Shown: positions 55,767-64,000 of the stretch, in pieces | How positions within the stretch are numbered: the first letter of the stretch is position 1 | How the letters are laid out: each line of letters opens with the position of its first letter | Assembly (NCBI RefSeq): GCF_020179385.1 | Contig: NZ_JAIBLJ010000001.1 | Location: 310,001-374,000 of the forward strand | Direction of reading: 5' to 3' | Length of the DNA stretch: 64,000 nucleotides | DNA from: Alkalihalobacillus sp. YIM B00296 | GTDB taxonomy: Bacteria > Bacillota > Bacilli > Bacillales > Fictibacillaceae | Translations under genes and position numbers: made by a program | The notes under the pieces: generated by a model | Told to the model about the DNA's origin: nothing | What the model saw: only the letters and a program-made list of their open reading frames with translations | Database searches by the model: none

Positions 55767-56719
55767 TCGGTCTCCTTTCCGATGCAGGAGGTTATAAGTC
55801 TGGCCAGAAGTTAAGTGAAATATTAGGATGCTCAAGAACGGCTGTCTGGAAGCATATCGAGGAACTGAGGAAAGAGGGATATGTAGTAGAAGCCGTACAG
55901 AAGAAGGGGTATCGAATCATAACCCGGCCTAACAATCTTCTGCCAGGTGAGATCAAACATCAATTGAATACCGAAAAGCTTGGTCAAGAGATCCATTACG
56001 AAGAAAGTGTGTCTTCCACACAGGAGATCGCTCATCAGCATGCACTGAATGATGCTCCTGAAGGGACGATCGTCATAGCAGATGAACAGACATCCGGCAG
56101 AGGACGACTAGGCAGATCCTGGCATTCCCCGAAAGGAAGCGGTATCTGGATGAGTGTCATTTTAAGGCCGAACATTCCCCCTCAAAAAGCACCTCAGCTT
56201 ACATTGCTAGCTGCTGTCAGTGTAGTGCAAGGCATTCAACAAGTAACTGGTGAAGATGCACAGATCAAGTGGCCCAACGACATATTGATCGAAGGAAAAA
56301 AAGTGGTTGGGATCCTGACAGAACTTCAGGCTGAGGCTGATCGGGTGAATTCGGTCATCATCGGAATCGGGATCAATGTAAATACAGCTGCTTTTCCAGA
56401 TGAAATCTCCAATATCGCGACATCGCTTAAAATAGCGAGTGGAACCGAAATCGAAAGAGCGCATCTGGTCCGCTCTATTTTAGAAAAGATGGAAAAGCTG
56501 TATGCCCTTTATCTGGAACACGGATTCTCACCGATCAAACTGTTATGGGAAGGCTCTGCTGCAAGTTTAGGTAAACGCATACGGGTCCGTACAATTACGG
56601 GTGAATTGGATGGCAAGGCACAAGGAATCACAGAAGAGGGTGTCCTTTTGGTCGAAGACGATTTAGGAACCGTACACCGTGTTTACTCCGCAGATATCGA
56701 GCTCACTCGGAAATCCTAA
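55739..56719 (+). CDS. birA: Bifunctional biotin-protein ligase and biotin repressor
   Basis: A 326-aa protein (B. subtilis BirA is 325 aa). N-terminal helix-turn-helix about residues 20-45 (SEILGCSRTAVWKHIEEL), then the ligase with TSGRGRLGRSW and KWPNDILIEGKK, and a C-terminal SH3-like domain. It activates biotin, loads acceptor proteins, and represses biotin genes. Last gene of the operon. Confidence 0.95.
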   Translation: MATTTREKLIGLLSDAGGYKSGQKLSEILGCSRTAVWKHIEELRKEGYVVEAVQKKGYRIITRPNNLLPGEIKHQLNTEKLGQEIHYEESVSSTQEIAHQHALNDAPEGTIVIADEQTSGRGRLGRSWHSPKGSGIWMSVILRPNIPPQKAPQLTLLAAVSVVQGIQQVTGEDAQIKWPNDILIEGKKVVGILTELQAEADRVNSVIIGIGINVNTAAFPDEISNIATSLKIASGTEIERAHLVRSILEKMEKLYALYLEHGFSPIKLLWEGSAASLGKRIRVRTITGELDGKAQGITEEGVLLVEDDLGTVHRVYSADIELTRKS

Positions 56720-56753
56720 AAAGGTTTATTTTAGAACATGAAGAGAAAATATC

Positions 56754-56762
56754 TGCTATACT
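56754..56762 (+). promoter_or_regulatory. Candidate extended -10 promoter in the birA-panB gap
   Basis: TGCTATACT at 56754-56762; no clear -35. A terminator lies 133 bp downstream. Confidence 0.4.
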
Positions 56763-56768
56763 ACACTT

Positions 56769-56928
56769 ATAGGCGGTATCGTATCAACGAACTGCACTAC
56801 TGGAATGTGTAATATATGTGATTGATTATGGTTCTGCCTTGATCCGAACCTAGGACATGGACAGAGGGATGAAAGTTTGAAAGCGCTTTAACTCCCTTCT
56901 TTCTTTTTGTCTGAAAGAAGGTTTTTTT
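56769..56928 (+). ncRNA. Candidate small RNA or panB leader ending in a terminator
   Basis: About 160 nt between the promoter candidate and an intrinsic terminator (CCTTCTTTC/GAAAGAAGG, 56895-56921, then TTTTTTT). The body includes TTGATCCGAACCTAGGACAT and AAGCGCTTT palindromes. I cannot assign a known RNA family. It could also be a transcriptional attenuator for panBCD. Confidence 0.4.
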
Positions 56929-57042
56929 ATGCCATGGCTTTGTTGTTCATGTTGATTTCTTCTGAAATATCAACAAAATGAAACTGAGCCTATGCGAAAA
57001 GAGTTCACTTTCATCTTCCTCTGATTTAAAAGGAGGAGAAGT

Positions 57043-57879
57043 ATGAAACAGATTAGTGATTTTAAGAAAATGAAGGAACAAGATGAAAAGATCGTAATGC
57101 TCACAAGTTATGATTATCCTTCAGCCCAAATCGCTGAACAAGCGGATATCGACTTGATCCTTGTAGGGGATTCCCTTGGAATGGTCGTACTTGGCTACGA
57201 ATCGACCATACCTGTGACGATGGAGGATATGATCCATCATACGAAAGCAGTCAAAAGAGGAGCTTCTGGAACTTTTGTCGTTACGGATATGCCGTTTATG
57301 AGTTATCATACGTCAACCGCTGACGCCTTGAAAAATGCAGCCCGTCTGATGCAAGAAGCCTCCGCTGATGCCGTAAAAGTAGAAGGTGCCGGAGAGGTGA
57401 TCGAGGTCATCGGTCGCCTTACTGGGGCAGGAGTCCCTGTGATGGGCCATTTAGGGTTGACCCCGCAATCGGTAGCCGTCCTTGGTGGTTACAAAGTCCA
57501 AGGTAAAGATGCCGAAGCAGCTGAGAAGTTGATCGGAGACGCGTTGGCAATTGAAGAAGCTGGCGCTTTTGCGCTGGTCCTCGAATGTGTGCCAAGACAG
57601 CTGGCTGAAATGGTAAGCAAACGTTTATCGATTCCAACGATCGGGATTGGGGCAGGAATTGGGACCGATGGGCAGGTCCTGGTGTATCATGATCTGATCG
57701 GTTACGGTTCACATCGGGCTCCGAAATTTGTAAAACAGTATACGAATGTATCCGGGCAAATCGGATTCTCTATAAAAAATTACGTTGAGGATGTCAAGGA
57801 ACGGCAATTCCCTGAAGAGAAACACACTTTTACAATGAAAGAAGAGCAGCTGGCATCCTTATACGGAGGAAAAGTATGA
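57043..57879 (+). CDS. panB: 3-methyl-2-oxobutanoate hydroxymethyltransferase
   Basis: A 278-aa TIM-barrel enzyme, first committed step of pantothenate synthesis. Metal-binding Asp in VGDSLGMV and the [10 protein letters not shown] and GIGAG motifs are present. RBS AAAGGAGGAG. Overlaps panC by 4 bp (ATGA). Confidence 0.96.
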   Translation: MKQISDFKKMKEQDEKIVMLTSYDYPSAQIAEQADIDLILVGDSLGMVVLGYESTIPVTMEDMIHHTKAVKRGASGTFVVTDMPFMSYHTSTADALKNAARLMQEASADAVKVEGAGEVIEVIGRLTGAGVPVMGHLGLTPQSVAVLGGYKVQGKDAEAAEKLIGDALAIEEAGAFALVLECVPRQLAEMVSKRLSIPTIGIGAGIGTDGQVLVYHDLIGYGSHRAPKFVKQYTNVSGQIGFSIKNYVEDVKERQFPEEKHTFTMKEEQLASLYGGKV

Positions 57880-58724
57880 TCGTTTTTAAGACTATCGAAG
57901 AAATACAAGCCTACATCCAGGAGCAAAAACAAAATGGTTTCAAAGTCGGTTTTGTGCCGACAATGGGTTTTCTGCATGAAGGCCATGTCTCACTCATGCA
58001 TCGGGCAAAACAAGAGTGTGACATCGTCGTGACCAGCATATTCGTCAATCCAACCCAATTCGGCCCGAACGAAGATTTTGAACGTTATCCCCGTGATTTT
58101 GAAAGGGATGAAGGAATTGCAAAAAGTAACGGTTCCGATGTGTTGTTCTATCCTTCCAGTTCAGAGATATATCCAAATGAAGCCGGTACGAAACTCATGG
58201 TAACGAAAAGGACAAATAGGCTTTGCGGTGAAAAGAGACCAGGTCACTTCGATGGTGTCGTGACCGTTTTGACGAAATTGTTCCATATCATCCAGCCTGA
58301 CCGGGCGTACTTCGGTCAAAAAGATGCGCAACAGGTCGCAATCGTCGATGACTTGATCAATTCCTATTTTTTCCCGATACAGCTTGTTATTTGTCCGACG
58401 ATACGAGAAGAAGATGGGCTTGCGAAAAGTTCCAGGAATGTGAACTTGAGGGATGATGAGCGGCGAATCGCTCCCCAATTATATGAAGCCCTTAGAGATG
58501 CAAAAGAAAAGGCCCAAAAGGGTGAAACGGTCAATGAAGTCCTACATTGGTTGTACAAGGTCTTGGAACGATTAGAACATGGAAAGGTCGATTATGTTGA
58601 GATCCTATCGTATCCTGAATTGCAACCTGTTGAAGGGTTTGATCAGAAGACGATCATCGCTTTGGCATATCAGTTTGAAAGGGCACGTTTGATCGATAAC
58701 ATCATTATGGAAGACGTCCGATAG
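57876..58724 (+). CDS. panC: Pantothenate synthetase
   Basis: A 282-aa ATP-dependent ligase joining pantoate and beta-alanine. HIGH-like motif [13 protein letters not shown], then [17 protein letters not shown] and the KSSRN signature. Middle gene of panBCD. Confidence 0.96.
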   Translation: MIVFKTIEEIQAYIQEQKQNGFKVGFVPTMGFLHEGHVSLMHRAKQECDIVVTSIFVNPTQFGPNEDFERYPRDFERDEGIAKSNGSDVLFYPSSSEIYPNEAGTKLMVTKRTNRLCGEKRPGHFDGVVTVLTKLFHIIQPDRAYFGQKDAQQVAIVDDLINSYFFPIQLVICPTIREEDGLAKSSRNVNLRDDERRIAPQLYEALRDAKEKAQKGETVNEVLHWLYKVLERLEHGKVDYVEILSYPELQPVEGFDQKTIIALAYQFERARLIDNIIMEDVR

Positions 58725-58747
58725 AGAAGAAAGGGGAAGAAAATTCA

Positions 58748-59131
58748 ATGTTTCGCACAATGTTAAAAGGAAAAATCCATAGGGCAAGAGTAACAGAAGC
58801 GAATCTTAATTATGTAGGGAGCATCACAATCGATGAGGATATTTTGGATGCTGTCGACATGCTTCCAAATGAAAAGGTGCAAATTGTGAACAATAATAAT
58901 GGTGCACGCTTTGAAACATATATCATTCCAGGAAAAAGAGGAAGCGGTACGGTTTGCCTGAATGGCGCTGCTGCCCGATTAGTCCAGACGGGAGATGTGG
59001 TCATCATCCTGAATTATGTCATGGTGACGGAAGAAGAAGCCCGTACTCATAAACCGACTGTTGCGATTATGGATGAGAACAATACAATCATCGAACGTAT
59101 TTCCAATGAACCGGAAGCGACCATTTTATAA
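58748..59131 (+). CDS. panD: Aspartate 1-decarboxylase
   Basis: A 127-aa proenzyme that cleaves itself at Gly-Ser in NYVGSITID (Ser 25) to form a pyruvoyl group. It makes beta-alanine for panC. RBS GAAAGGGGAAG. A terminator overlaps the stop codon. Confidence 0.96.
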   Translation: MFRTMLKGKIHRARVTEANLNYVGSITIDEDILDAVDMLPNEKVQIVNNNNGARFETYIIPGKRGSGTVCLNGAAARLVQTGDVVIILNYVMVTEEEARTHKPTVAIMDENNTIIERISNEPEATIL

Positions 59132-59162
59132 AAGCTCTCTGCAAGAGGGCTTTCTTGCTTTT
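59131..59162 (+). terminator. Terminator of panBCD
   Basis: AAAGCTCTC and GAGGGCTTT pair over 5 nt and are followed by CTTGCTTTT. Confidence 0.75.
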
Positions 59163-59224
59163 CCATTGCCAGTCACTCCAATCCCTTAGAGTACACCTTC
59201 CTTCCTAACATCAGTTTTCTTTCA

Positions 59225-59253
59225 TTGCACGAATAAGTATGAAGGCGTAAAAT
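59225..59253 (+). promoter_or_regulatory. Candidate SigA promoter upstream of dinG
   Basis: TTGCAC (59225-59230), 17 bp, TAAAAT (59248-59253). A terminator-like hairpin follows within 25 bp, so it may drive only a tiny RNA or be attenuated. Confidence 0.45.
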
Positions 59254-59277
59254 GTTATAAGAATGAGTTTTTTTGAA

Positions 59278-59312
59278 GCGGAGTGCTTATGAAGCATGAG
59301 CACCCGCTTTTT
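59278..59312 (+). terminator. Hairpin with T-run before family A copy 9
   Basis: GCGGAGTGCT and AGCACCCGC pair over an 11-nt loop, then TTTTTC. Confidence 0.65.
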
Positions 59313-59317
59313 CTTTG

Positions 59318-59459
59318 ACAAGAAAGTATAACAATTTTGTTTCGATAGCTCCAACGCCCAACCACTTGGCTCACTTCAGTCCTCCTGCGGCGGCGACAGC
59401 CTCCTCGTCGGACTTCCAGTGACCTTTGTGACTGATCAGGGCGTTTGCGCTTTTCTTGT
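59318..59459 (+). repeat. Family A intergenic repeat, copy 9 (complete short form)
   Basis: The best complete copy, 142 bp. Outer arms ACAAGAAAG and CTTTTCTTGT. Inner arms AGCTCCAACGCCC and GGGCGTTTGCGCT. The core CCTCCTCGTCGGACTTCCAG is present. It starts 6 bp after the preceding T-run. Confidence 0.92.
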
Positions 59460-59527
59460 ACAACTTGAGGTTGTAGCAGTAAGCTGATGCCAGCGGAATT
59501 CGTTTGCATCTATCCTGAGGTGAGATC

Positions 59528-62326
59528 ATGAACCAAAAATATGTTGTCCTGGATTTTGAAACGACAGGGCACTCTCCTAAAAAGAATGATAAGATCATAC
59601 AGATCGGTCTTGTTGTTGTCCAAAATGGCACGATTATCGACCGTTATTCTTCATACTTGAATCCAGGGATCCCGATTCCTTCATTCATCTCTTCATTGAC
59701 AGGCATTAAGCAATCTACAGTGGCAGACGCACCTACTTTTGAAGAAGTAGCTCCTGAACTATTGAAGCTTTTGGATGGGGCTTGTTTAGTAGCTCATAAT
59801 ATCCAGTTCGATCTGTCCTTTTTGAATGCTGAACTTGAAAATGCAGGGTATTTTGAATGGAGAGGGATGTTGATCGATACTGTAGAGCTATCTCGGATCC
59901 TTATGCCTAATTTGGATTCCTATAAACTTAGTCAGCTATCCGATTCTCTTGCCTTGGAACATTTACAACCACATAAGGCAGACTCGGATGCAGAAGCGAC
60001 GGGATTATTGTTGATTGAATTGCTGAACCGTCTTGAAACCCTTCCTTTATTGACATTGCAACGACTTCATCCTTTGCTTAAAGGGCTGCACAGTGATGTA
60101 GCAGGCCTTGTCCAAGAATGTATCGACCGCAAATTAGGAAAATTGGAAGAGGATGTACCTGGATTGGATGTGTATCGGCAACTTATTCTAAGGCAAATGA
60201 AAGAAAGAGGACTTGAGGAAGAATATGTGGATGAATCACTGACCCATCAAGATATACAAGAACGGTTTGCCGAATCCCTGCCCAATTATGAAAAAAGGTA
60301 TGGACAGCTTGAAATGATGGATGTGGTCGGTGAATCACTCACTGATAGTCGTCATGCTATGATCGAGGCGGGTACTGGGATAGGCAAATCCCTAGGATAT
60401 TTGATTCCAGCTCTGCTACATGCTAAAAAGACAGGGAGGCCGCTGGTCGTCAGTACCCATACGATACAGCTTCAAGCACAGCTTCTTGACCGGGATATCC
60501 CCTTGTTGAAGCAGATGGTTCCTTTCGATTTCAATGCAACCGTCCTGAAGGGGCGGAACCATTATTTATGTTTACGCAAATTCGAGCAACAACTGGATCA
60601 GATCTATGACAACAATTATGATGTGCTGCTTGCAAAAGCCCAGTTGTTAGTTTGGCTGACAACGACCGATGAAGGTGATATCGAGGAGTTGAACCTTCCT
60701 TCTGGCGGGCAGTTATTCTGGCACCAAGTCAAAAGTGACGCCAATTCTTGTCTGAACCATAAATGCCCTTGGTTTTCCAGGTGCTTCTATCATCGTTCGA
60801 AAAGGGAAGCCTATGATGCGGACATTATCATCACTAATCACGCTTTGCTTTTTACAGATCTAGTGAATGACCATGCGCTTATTCCAGCTTATCAGGAAGT
60901 AGTGATTGATGAAGCGCATCACTTGGACGAGGTGGCGAGTGACCACTTCGGCCTCCAAACCGACTATTTCTCATTTCATCGAGTACTAGACAGACTCGGA
61001 ACCTCAGAAGAAAAGACTGTAAACCTTTGGCTCAAGCTTGAAGAAATATTGAATTCTGTAGACATCGATTACGATAAAAGCAAGGTCATCAATGGATTAA
61101 AAGATATGAAATTCGAGATCGACCAGCTGTTCAGTATGATCAAAACGTATGTGGTTGCCCAAGGCCATAAAAAATCGGAAGTCGGTAAAATCTCCTTCCG
61201 TTTTACCACATCGGAGGCTGATCCTGATTGGTATGGTGAGATGAAGGAAGTTTTTGCACGGGTTCAGCTTCATACCAATGATCTGCTTCGTGATTGCCGT
61301 GAACTTATTAAAAAAGTACAGAAACATGAAGAACATTTGAATGTCCTTCAAAAAGGAACACTTGTCGATTACACCGGGCTTCTCAATAAGCTGGATGAGG
61401 AAAGGAATATTCTTGCCCATATGCTTCTTACGTCAATTGAAGATGAGGTCTGTTGGATAGAGACTGATCCAGGTGGAGCAAGGAATGCTGTGTCAATCTA
61501 TAATCAACCGATTGATATTTCGGATCGCCTTTCGAGAGAGTTTTTTGAAAGGAAAAAGAGCGTCATTTTGACTTCTGCCACATTGACGATCCGCAACCGT
61601 TTTGATTTTGTGAGGGGAAGACTGGGTATAGGGGAGGATGCTGCCACTGTTCAGCTGCAATCCCCGTTCGATTATAGAAACCAGGCGAAAATAATGGTTC
61701 CAACCGATTTGCCGATGATTAAAGATGTGAGTACGGAAGCCTATGCAAGTACGATTGCAGCATATATTTACAGGATCGCCTATGTTACAGATGGAAGGAT
61801 GCTTGTCCTGTTCACAAGCTACGATTTGTTGAAAAAGACCTATCATCGTTTTAAGGAACTAGCTGACCCGGAGGATTTCTCACTGATCGGCCAGGGCATC
61901 GACAGTGGAAGTCGTGCAAGGCTGACCAAGCATTTTAAGCAGTTGGATCGTGCTGTCCTATTCGGTACGAGCAGTTTTTGGGAAGGTGTTGATATTCCCG
62001 GAAACGATCTCTCGTGTTTGGTTATCGTTCGTCTACCGTTCAATCCACCTGATAACCCTGTGGTTGAAGCCCGAAGTGAACAAATTCGCAGAATGGGAAA
62101 GAGCCCTTTCATGGAGCTATCATTGCCTCAAGCGATCATCCGGTTTAAACAAGGCTTCGGACGATTAGTACGTTCTTCCTCCGATCATGGAGCAGTATTT
62201 GTGTTCGACCGTCGCATCGTTACAGCAAAATATGGAAAAATGTTTCTAAGTTCACTTCCTGATGTACCAGTACTGGAAGGATCGATGGATGACCTGTTGG
62301 ATGATCTCGAATACTTTATAGGTTAA
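59528..62326 (+). CDS. dinG: DinG-family helicase with N-terminal DnaQ-like exonuclease domain
   Basis: A 932-aa protein. An N-terminal DEDD exonuclease domain (VLDFETTGHS, about 7-165) is fused to an XPD-like helicase. Walker A is EAGTGIGKS, the DEAH box is VIDEAHH, and motif VI is QGFGRLVR. Cysteines C348, C408, C413 and C419 show the C-x4-C-x5-C spacing of the E. coli DinG iron-sulfur cluster. Role in repair or replication-fork maintenance. RBS TGAGGTGAG. Confidence 0.93.
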   Translation: MNQKYVVLDFETTGHSPKKNDKIIQIGLVVVQNGTIIDRYSSYLNPGIPIPSFISSLTGIKQSTVADAPTFEEVAPELLKLLDGACLVAHNIQFDLSFLNAELENAGYFEWRGMLIDTVELSRILMPNLDSYKLSQLSDSLALEHLQPHKADSDAEATGLLLIELLNRLETLPLLTLQRLHPLLKGLHSDVAGLVQECIDRKLGKLEEDVPGLDVYRQLILRQMKERGLEEEYVDESLTHQDIQERFAESLPNYEKRYGQLEMMDVVGESLTDSRHAMIEAGTGIGKSLGYLIPALLHAKKTGRPLVVSTHTIQLQAQLLDRDIPLLKQMVPFDFNATVLKGRNHYLCLRKFEQQLDQIYDNNYDVLLAKAQLLVWLTTTDEGDIEELNLPSGGQLFWHQVKSDANSCLNHKCPWFSRCFYHRSKREAYDADIIITNHALLFTDLVNDHALIPAYQEVVIDEAHHLDEVASDHFGLQTDYFSFHRVLDRLGTSEEKTVNLWLKLEEILNSVDIDYDKSKVINGLKDMKFEIDQLFSMIKTYVVAQGHKKSEVGKISFRFTTSEADPDWYGEMKEVFARVQLHTNDLLRDCRELIKKVQKHEEHLNVLQKGTLVDYTGLLNKLDEERNILAHMLLTSIEDEVCWIETDPGGARNAVSIYNQPIDISDRLSREFFERKKSVILTSATLTIRNRFDFVRGRLGIGEDAATVQLQSPFDYRNQAKIMVPTDLPMIKDVSTEAYASTIAAYIYRIAYVTDGRMLVLFTSYDLLKKTYHRFKELADPEDFSLIGQGIDSGSRARLTKHFKQLDRAVLFGTSSFWEGVDIPGNDLSCLVIVRLPFNPPDNPVVEARSEQIRRMGKSPFMELSLPQAIIRFKQGFGRLVRSSSDHGAVFVFDRRIVTAKYGKMFLSSLPDVPVLEGSMDDLLDDLEYFIG

Positions 62327-62384
62327 GTTAAATTGTCCGGCATACACTATAATCAAGACTACCGTATTTACGGAGGGATTATTT

Positions 62385-63287
62385 GTGTATATCCGGCTAA
62401 TCATGATCTTCAGCTTGTTCTTGGTCCTTCTTTTGGTCACCAACAATCCGGTTAAAGATGAGCCGGTATTTTTTATGGATGGGGAGACGAAAGGAAATGT
62501 AATAAAGAATCTCGATTTGAACTTGAAAAAAGACGATATCGCGATTTCTTTCCTTGAGCTTGAAAGTGGGGAAGCAACTCTCATACAAGAAAGCGAGGGT
62601 AAAAATATCCTGATCGATACGGGAAGTGAACAAAGCGATGCCCAATTCAAACAACAGATGAAAATTTTTCAAGTCGATCAAATCGATACATTGATAATAA
62701 CGAATAAAGGGGAGCAATTTACCGGAAACCTGGAGTGGCTTACCGATGAATATGAGATTTCACAGGTATTCATAGCCCAAAATATTGTCAATGATCTAAC
62801 AGAACGTTTCCAGCTTCAGGACGGGACGGTCAAACCGTTGGAAACAGGCGACCAATTCAAATTGTTAGATAAAATCTCTGTCACAGTAAAATATTTAGAA
62901 AAACATAAAGAAAATGAAATAGGCGGAATGGCGTTGGATCTTCAATACGGTGCCAACCATATCCTTTATATGGGCGTTGCAAATGATGTAGCTGAAAAAA
63001 CAATTATCCGGGATGGAGCATTAAATGCCTCATTGATCAAAATAGGCGGCTTTGGTCATTATTTCGGCACAAGTGAGGAATTGTTGGATCATACCAGTCC
63101 TGAGGTTGCTGTCATTTTTAAGCGTTCAGGCTATAGAGCAAGCGATGAGGTGATGTTCCGGCTTGAAGACCGGTGGACTGAAATTTTCAAGCCATATGAA
63201 CAGGGGATCGTGATGGTTAAAACGAATCAAAAAGAGTATGAAATCACCCAAATACCGTTGTCCAAACCTGAAATTGCGTATAAATGA
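62385..63287 (+). CDS. ComEC/Rec2-type metallo-beta-lactamase-fold protein without HxHxDH
   Basis: A 300-aa protein. An N-terminal signal or anchor helix (about 3-20) is followed by a domain with NILIDTGSEQ, TLIITNKGEQFTGNLEWL, LYMGVANDVAEK and the SPEVAVIFKRSGYRAS end typical of ComEC C-terminal domains. The metal motif HxHxDH is replaced by NKGEQF, so catalysis by the usual mechanism is not expected. GTG start after GGAGGG. I do not recognise a named gene. The MBL fold assignment is by motif. Confidence 0.6.
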   Translation: MYIRLIMIFSLFLVLLLVTNNPVKDEPVFFMDGETKGNVIKNLDLNLKKDDIAISFLELESGEATLIQESEGKNILIDTGSEQSDAQFKQQMKIFQVDQIDTLIITNKGEQFTGNLEWLTDEYEISQVFIAQNIVNDLTERFQLQDGTVKPLETGDQFKLLDKISVTVKYLEKHKENEIGGMALDLQYGANHILYMGVANDVAEKTIIRDGALNASLIKIGGFGHYFGTSEELLDHTSPEVAVIFKRSGYRASDEVMFRLEDRWTEIFKPYEQGIVMVKTNQKEYEITQIPLSKPEIAYK

Positions 63288-63310
63288 CCTTAAAATGTTT
63301 GCCAAAGGTA

Positions 63311-63338
63311 TTGAAAATGGCAATGGAATCGTTAAAAT
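63311..63338 (+). promoter_or_regulatory. Candidate SigA promoter before a family C hairpin
   Basis: TTGAAA (63311-63316), 16 bp, TAAAAT (63333-63338). The hairpin at 63360 begins within the first 20 nt of a transcript from here. Confidence 0.4.
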
Positions 63339-63359
63339 AAACAAGAGACAAGAAAAAGA

Positions 63360-63415
63360 GGGCTGTCACATAAGTGTCTGACTTGATGTCTGGCACTATG
63401 GTTATAAGACAGCCC
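63360..63415. terminator. Terminator-like hairpin bounded by GGGCTGTC (family C)
   Basis: GGGCTGTC (63360-63367) and GACAGCCC (63408-63415) are exact complements; inside, GTGTCTGAC and GTCTGGCAC form a second stem. The outer arms resemble the element at 49877-49969. Confidence 0.65.
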
Positions 63416-63571
63416 CTAAAAAGGTGCAGGGAAGGAAATTATGTGATGCAGTCGTTTTAGGAACTGCTTGCTTGATACATTTATTTTGTCCCTAAACAAA
63501 AGAGTTATTAAGGATAAAACAGGAAGAAGCAACGTTACATGGCATAATACTTGATAACTGGATGGAGTGTA

Positions 63572-63748
63572 ATGAAGATGGAAAGTAAAATAGAAATACT
63601 TTCTACTGTGAAGGTTCAATCTTCAACTGACCTTTACAAAATCGTGGATGCATTGAACAGGACCCTCAAGCATCAGGATTTGATGTTCGGTTTAGCGCTT
63701 GATAAAGAAGATCAAGAAAAGATGGTCTTTACCATCTATCGTACCTAG
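63572..63748 (+). CDS. ypmA: YpmA family protein (DUF4264)
   Basis: A 58-aa protein. Core MESKIEILSTVKVQSSTDLYK and the end KMVFTIYRT are as in B. subtilis YpmA (56 aa). ATG 63572 after GATGGAG, or 63578 as the alternative. Function unknown. tseB starts 10 bp after the stop. Confidence 0.85.
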   Translation: MKMESKIEILSTVKVQSSTDLYKIVDALNRTLKHQDLMFGLALDKEDQEKMVFTIYRT

Positions 63749-63758
63749 GTGGATTCAA

Positions 63759-64000
63759 ATGAAAAAAACGTTCTACGTATTGGGAGCCTTATTGCTTATG
63801 ACAACAGCACTAGGCATATCTTATTATTATTATGTGTTAAATGATCATGGTAAAAGCCAAAAGAAAAGTATTGCTTTGGCAAAGGAGCAGTTTGATATCA
63901 CTGAAGTGAATGACATCGAGCATTATAATGGATCACATGGTGCATTCGACGTGATCCATGCTAAGATAGATGAGGAAGACAGCTACGTCTTCATACCGCT
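63759..64000 (+). CDS. tseB: TseB/YpmB membrane-anchored protein, N-terminal part (runs off window)
   Basis: An open frame from ATG 63759 (AGGTGG upstream) to the window edge, at least 80 aa. One N-terminal helix (about 5-27) and a PepSY-like extracytoplasmic start (ALAKEQFDITEVNDIEHYNG). It occupies the ypmB position after ypmA. In B. subtilis TseB (YpmB) is linked to cell elongation and PBP2A. Confidence 0.8.
   Translation, partial: MKKTFYVLGALLLMTTALGISYYYYVLNDHGKSQKKSIALAKEQFDITEVNDIEHYNGSHGAFDVIHAKIDEEDSYVFIP

Overview
The window is a stretch of chromosome from an endospore-forming, motile, low-to-medium GC member of the Bacillaceae. Evidence for this is the set of sporulation and germination genes (sleB, ypeB, spoIVA, spoVIF, ypjB), cheR, the menaquinol-cytochrome c reductase operon qcrABC, menaquinone side-chain genes, bacillithiol genes and purine-rich ribosome binding sites. 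From memory, the gene order closely follows the resE-to-tseB segment of Bacillus subtilis. I cannot name the species from the sequence alone.

Layout. 1-5.7 kb: 3' end of resE, a secreted M23/LysM protein, a PHP phosphoesterase, then serA, a family I pyrophosphatase and ferredoxin on the minus strand. 5.9-13 kb: ypbB-recQ-CPBP protease-ypbE remnant-ypbF, a small minus-strand gene, a frameshifted CBS-ACT gene, a membrane protein, ypbG and the MecA paralogue ypbH. 13.4-20.5 kb: glutamate dehydrogenase, ypdA, asparaginase, prsW and the sleB-ypeB germination pair. 20.6-28.9 kb: a damaged ypfA, ypfB, cmk, plsC, ypfD, yphA, der, plsY, gpsA and spoVIF. 29.4-33.4 kb: yphE-like, yphF, spoIVA and hbs. 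33.5-41.1 kb: folE, mtrB (TRAP), the hepS-menG-hepT menaquinone side-chain genes, ndk, cheR, aroB and hisC. 41.3-48 kb: a degenerate amidohydrolase-like gene, ypiA, ypiB, ypiF and qcrABC. 48-57 kb: ypjA, ypjB, a YugP-like protease, a YitT transporter-like gene, and a tight operon ypjD-dapB-mgsA-bshB1-bshA-cca-birA. 57-64 kb: panBCD, dinG, a metallo-beta-lactamase-fold protein without its metal motif, ypmA and the start of tseB.

How the genes work together. Several pathways are concentrated here: bacillithiol synthesis and reduction (bshA, bshB1, ypdA), phosphatidate synthesis (gpsA, plsY, plsC), the menaquinone-to-cytochrome c electron path (hepS, hepT, menG, qcrABC), pantothenate synthesis (panBCD), and spore cortex lysis and coat assembly. 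The B. subtilis aroC(aroF)-aroH-trp-tyrA-aroE genes expected around aroB and hisC are absent, although TRAP (mtrB) is intact.

The part that ordinary annotation would miss is intergenic. There are nine copies of an imperfectly palindromic repeat (family A, short form about 115-140 bp, long form about 165 bp). They lie downstream of transcription units, and five of the nine begin within 5-18 bp of a terminator. Two copies are associated with a second repeat family (B). There are also 22-bp tandem repeats, hairpins that overlap ribosome binding sites, two candidate small RNAs or attenuators, a SigD-like promoter before cheR, and two genes with visible lesions (CBS-ACT frameshift, ypfA nonsense codon). 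I saw no prophage, insertion sequence, tRNA, rRNA or CRISPR array and no clear new multi-gene system.
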